In this document: positions 6,388 through 8,795 of the stretch, in pieces
Position numbering within the stretch: the first letter of the stretch is position 1
How the letters are laid out: each line of letters opens with the position of its first letter
Source: Magnetovibrio sp.
GTDB lineage: Bacteria > Pseudomonadota > Alphaproteobacteria > Rhodospirillales > Magnetovibrionaceae
DNA length: 8,795 nt
Reading direction: 5' to 3'
Assembly: GCA_016763895.1 (NCBI GenBank)
Contig: JAESSV010000015.1
Location: 1 to 8,795 of the forward strand
Translations under genes and position numbers: made by a program
Notes under the pieces: model-generated
The model's database searches: none
What the model was told of the DNA's origin: nothing
What the model saw: the letters and a program-made list of their open reading frames with translations, nothing else

Positions 6388-7662
6388 GTGTCAGGTGCGA
6401 AAGACGATTGCTTTCAAGGTGACGATAAAATGCTGCCCTTTCTTGAAGGCATGGCAATTTTAGAGAAAAGTGCCCACACCGTGGTGGGGGCTCACACCGT
6501 TTCGCTTGCCAAAGCTTTGGGCCGCATTGTGGCCCAAGACATCTTGGCGCCCTTTAATGTCCCCCCCCATGACAATGCCGCCGTTGATGGCTATGGCGTG
6601 GCCTTTGCCGATTTAAATTCAGATGGCGAAACCCGCTTGTCGGTTTCGGCGCGTATTGCTGCGGGCCATCCCTTGGACCATTCCGTTGCCGATGGGACCG
6701 CCGTGCAAATCTTTACCGGGGGCGCTATGGCCGTCGGTATCGACACGGTCGTGATGCAAGAACACGTAACCTTGGATGGAGCTGATGTCATTTTCCCCAG
6801 CGGTATTTCGCTTGGCGACAACAGACGTTTGCAAGGTGAAGACGTCCAACAAGGCGACGTGATCATCAAAGCCGGAACCTTGATCCGGGCCCAGGAAATC
6901 GGCCTTGCCGCATCCATAGGCTTGAGCGAACTTAAGGTCTATCGGGCTTTGCGCGTTGCCGTATTTTCCACCGGGGATGAAATTTCGGACCCCGTGTTTG
7001 ATGGCGCCGATACCGTGGGCAATGGACAGGGCAAAATTTACGATGTGAACCGGTATTCCATTGCGGCCTTGTTGAAGGGCCTTGGGTGTGAAGTCACCGA
7101 CCTTGGTATTTTGCACGATCAAGTGGGCGAAATCCGCTCGGCCTTGCACGATGCGGCGCCAGGCCATGATTTGATCATCACTTCGGGTGGGGTCAGCCTT
7201 GGCGAAGAAGATCACATCACCCATGTGGTGGAAAGCTTAGGGTCTATTGAATTTTGGCGCTTGGCCATCAAACCCGGCAGGCCCATGGCCTTTGGTAAAA
7301 TTGTCGACACCGCATTCTTGGGCTTGCCCGGAAATCCAGTGGCGGCGATGGTGGTTTTTATGCGGGTGGCCAGACCATTGCTGTTAAAAATGTCAGGGCG
7401 GACCAACACGGACATACCCGCTTTTCAAGTGCCCGCCGGTTTTGCCATGAAAAAGAAAAAAGGGCGCCGGGAATGGTTGCGCGCCAGCCTTGAACAAGAT
7501 GAAAATGGCGTGCTAACCGTGGTTAAATTCCCCAAACAAGGGGCCGGTATTCTGACCTCAATGGTCGCCACAGATGGACTTGTTGAATTGTTGGAAGAAA
7601 CAGAAACGGTCGCACAAGGGGACTTGGTTCGATTCTTGTCCTTTCGGGATATGACGATTTGA
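6388..7662 (+). CDS. moeA: Molybdopterin molybdenumtransferase MoeA
   Basis: MoeA inserts molybdate into adenylylated molybdopterin, the last step of Mo-cofactor formation, in the cytoplasm. The 424-residue protein carries the family motifs in order: PPHDNAAVDGYG (59-70), IFTGGAM (108-114), VVMQEHV (121-127), STGDEIS (194-200), TSGGVSLGEED (265-275), KPGRPMAFG (295-303) and GLPGNPVAA (312-320). C-terminal domain IV follows from about 345. The DNAAVDGYG, GDE, GEED and PGNP positions include the metal and substrate residues known from E. coli MoeA. The start is GTG with a strong GGAGG 9 bases upstream; the N-terminal KDDCF before the first helix (MLPFLEG) is a form I recall from alphaproteobacterial MoeA, supporting the longer start. 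pgsA ends 5 bases before it and moaD overlaps its stop by 4 bases. An 8-C run at 6561-6568 encodes part of the VPPH motif. Confidence 0.95.
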   Translation: MSGAKDDCFQGDDKMLPFLEGMAILEKSAHTVVGAHTVSLAKALGRIVAQDILAPFNVPPHDNAAVDGYGVAFADLNSDGETRLSVSARIAAGHPLDHSVADGTAVQIFTGGAMAVGIDTVVMQEHVTLDGADVIFPSGISLGDNRRLQGEDVQQGDVIIKAGTLIRAQEIGLAASIGLSELKVYRALRVAVFSTGDEISDPVFDGADTVGNGQGKIYDVNRYSIAALLKGLGCEVTDLGILHDQVGEIRSALHDAAPGHDLIITSGGVSLGEEDHITHVVESLGSIEFWRLAIKPGRPMAFGKIVDTAFLGLPGNPVAAMVVFMRVARPLLLKMSGRTNTDIPAFQVPAGFAMKKKKGRREWLRASLEQDENGVLTVVKFPKQGAGILTSMVATDGLVELLEETETVAQGDLVRFLSFRDMTI

Positions 7663-7910
7663 AAATTCTTTATTTTGCGGGGCTCAAGGAAAAAACCGGG
7701 GTGGGCTCCGAAGACTGCCCCCTTGCCGAAAATATCAACACTGTTTCAGACTTGGTGAACGTGCTCAAAGCCCGGGGGGATGGATTTGCCGGCGCCTTTG
7801 CAAACCTAGACATCGTTCGGGTCGCCGTTAACCAAGAACATGTGCCCTTCGATCACCCGCTTTGCAATGAAGATGAGGTGGCTTTCTTTCCGCCCGTAAC
7901 GGGGGGCTAG
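7659..7910 (+). CDS. moaD: Molybdopterin synthase sulfur carrier subunit MoaD
   Basis: MoaD is the small ubiquitin-like subunit of molybdopterin synthase; its C-terminal glycine is converted to a thiocarboxylate that supplies dithiolene sulfur to precursor Z. The 83 residues fit the family. It starts MKILYFAGLKEKTG, typical of MoaD, has RVAVNQEHV mid-protein (54-62) and ends FFPPVTGG, with the obligatory Gly-Gly tail at 82-83. The start is TTG, inside a TTGA that also contains the moeA stop. No ATG or GTG is available in frame nearby upstream, and homology begins exactly here. GGGA at 7646-7649 is a plausible ribosome site inside moeA, 9 bases away. moaE, its partner subunit, begins 7 bases after the stop. 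A six-G run (7901-7906) encodes the Gly-Gly tail. Confidence 0.94.
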   Translation: MKILYFAGLKEKTGVGSEDCPLAENINTVSDLVNVLKARGDGFAGAFANLDIVRVAVNQEHVPFDHPLCNEDEVAFFPPVTGG

Positions 7911-7917
7911 AACACCT

Positions 7918-8382
7918 ATGATCCGCATTCAAGAACAAGATTTTGATCCGGGCCTTGAAATTGCCAAGCTCTCATCGGGTCATTTAAGCGTTGGCGGCGT
8001 GTGTTCGTTTGTTGGCTTTGTCCGTGATTTTGCCGAACATTCGACGGTCCAATCGATGACGTTGGAACATTATCCGGGCATGACCGAAAAACAGCTCTTG
8101 GCTATCGTCGAGGACGCTAAAAATCGTTGGCCTCTTGAAGCCGTCTCCATCGTTCACCGTGTCGGGCGGCTTGATCCCGGGGACCGTATTGTGTTTGTCG
8201 GTGCCGCCTCTGCACACCGAAAAGCCGCCTTTGAAGCGTGTAATTTTGTCATGGATTGGCTGAAGACCAAAGCTCCGTTTTGGAAAAAAGAATCCAGCGA
8301 CGATGGCGATCATTGGGTCGAGGCAAAAGCCACCGACGAGGATTTGTCCAAGCGTTGGGAACAGCCGAAAAAGGAACACTAA
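7918..8382 (+). CDS. moaE: Molybdopterin synthase catalytic subunit MoaE
   Basis: MoaE is the large subunit of the MoaD2-MoaE2 synthase that converts cyclic pyranopterin monophosphate into molybdopterin. At 154 residues it has the usual length. Motifs: GGVCSFVGFVRD (26-37), LEHYPGMTEKQL (49-60), VHRVGRLDPGD (79-89), SAHRKAAFEAC (98-108) and LKTKAPFWKKE (115-125). Lys116 and Lys123 correspond to E. coli Lys119 and Lys126, which hold the active site and contact the MoaD tail. DHWVEAKATD (131-140) completes the family end, followed by a lysine-rich tail. The ATG is preceded by the G-run at the end of moaD, which may serve as ribosome site. The stop is one base before the next ATG. With moaD directly upstream, the call is secure. 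Confidence 0.96.
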   Translation: MIRIQEQDFDPGLEIAKLSSGHLSVGGVCSFVGFVRDFAEHSTVQSMTLEHYPGMTEKQLLAIVEDAKNRWPLEAVSIVHRVGRLDPGDRIVFVGAASAHRKAAFEACNFVMDWLKTKAPFWKKESSDDGDHWVEAKATDEDLSKRWEQPKKEH

Positions 8383-8383
8383 C

Positions 8384-8795
8384 ATGACAAATAAAAATGA
8401 CGACCGCAAGGACGAAGACGAACGGTCTGGGCCGACCAAAGCGTATAAAGATATGGACTTTATGACCAGCCGGGCGGCGCGGTCGTTGCGGATTCTGTCT
8501 GAATTTATCGAGCCCGAAGATCGTTTCGCACGCTATAACATTTCCGACACCATCGTCTTTTTTGGCTCGGCCCGCACCTTGTCCAAAGTCCAAGGCGAAG
8601 CCGATTTGGTGGCGGCGCAAAAACACGGCGGCGATGTGGTGGCGGCTCAACATAATTTGGAAATGTCTAAATATTACGAAGATGCTCGCGAACTCAGTGG
8701 GCGTTTGACCACATGGTCCAAAGGCCTGACCGACAGCACCAAACGTTTCGTGGTGTGCACGGGCGGTGGCCCCGGCATCATGGAAGCCGCCAACA
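8384..8795 (+). CDS. LOG-family (TIGR00730-like) Rossmann protein, 3' end missing
   Basis: The first 137 codons of a LOG / 'lysine decarboxylase-like' protein, a family that includes nucleotide 5'-monophosphate phosphoribohydrolases releasing a free base from NMPs (cytokinin-activating in plants). The window ends inside the gene. A charged, probably disordered N-terminus (1-25) is followed by a helical stretch, then FFGSAR (59-64), the nucleotide-binding opening of the fold, and CTGGGPGIMEAAN (125-137), the second signature. The PGGxGT-x2-E catalytic motif would lie beyond the edge. About 62 residues separate the two visible motifs, clearly more than in short LOG proteins, so this is a longer subtype with an extra helical insert (about 70-110). 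AAGGA at 8371-8375 is 8 bases before the ATG, and moaE ends one base before it, so it is probably expressed with the cofactor genes. Substrate unknown; function in molybdenum metabolism is not shown. Confidence 0.85.
   Translation, partial: MTNKNDDRKDEDERSGPTKAYKDMDFMTSRAARSLRILSEFIEPEDRFARYNISDTIVFFGSARTLSKVQGEADLVAAQKHGGDVVAAQHNLEMSKYYEDARELSGRLTTWSKGLTDSTKRFVVCTGGGPGIMEAAN

Overview
The window is a compact, one-directional stretch of a bacterial chromosome with ten protein genes, all on the + strand. Base composition looks moderate, near half GC by eye. Protein style and gene order (divergent polysaccharide deacetylase next to rppH; uvrC followed by pgsA and the molybdopterin synthase genes) point to an alphaproteobacterium, most likely Rhodospirillales-like. 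That placement is inference from recognised families, not from a database search. No mobile element, CRISPR array, tRNA or rRNA was seen.

Left part (1-3412): the 3' end of a divergent polysaccharide deacetylase gene is followed by rppH (RNA 5' pyrophosphohydrolase), which shares one base with a CaCA-family Ca2+/Na+ antiporter gene. Next comes a two-gene pterin unit: a short-chain reductase that carries the pteridine-reductase (PTR1/FolM) residues rather than the usual SDR serine, then folB (dihydroneopterin aldolase).

Middle (3413-3787): a 375-base non-coding gap, the only large one. It holds a TTWTNCACA-type DnaA-box match, a 73-base segment of about 81% A+T, and a perfect TTATCCACA box facing a one-mismatch copy. 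This resembles part of a replication origin or a DnaA-controlled regulatory region and is the most unusual non-coding signal here.

Right part (3788-8795): uvrC (nucleotide excision repair), pgsA (phosphatidylglycerophosphate synthase), then moeA, moaD and moaE for molybdenum cofactor synthesis, ending in a LOG-family gene cut by the window edge. From pgsA onward the genes are packed like an operon: 5-base gap pgsA-moeA, 4-base overlap moeA-moaD, 7-base gap moaD-moaE, 1-base gap moaE-LOG. MoaD and MoaE form the synthase that puts dithiolene sulfur into the cofactor precursor, and MoeA then inserts molybdate. The genes for the early steps (moaA, moaC) and for MoaD activation are not in the window.

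Most of the window is conserved housekeeping sequence. No clearly undescribed multi-gene system was found. The best leads are the DnaA-box intergenic region and the PTR1-like reductase paired with folB.
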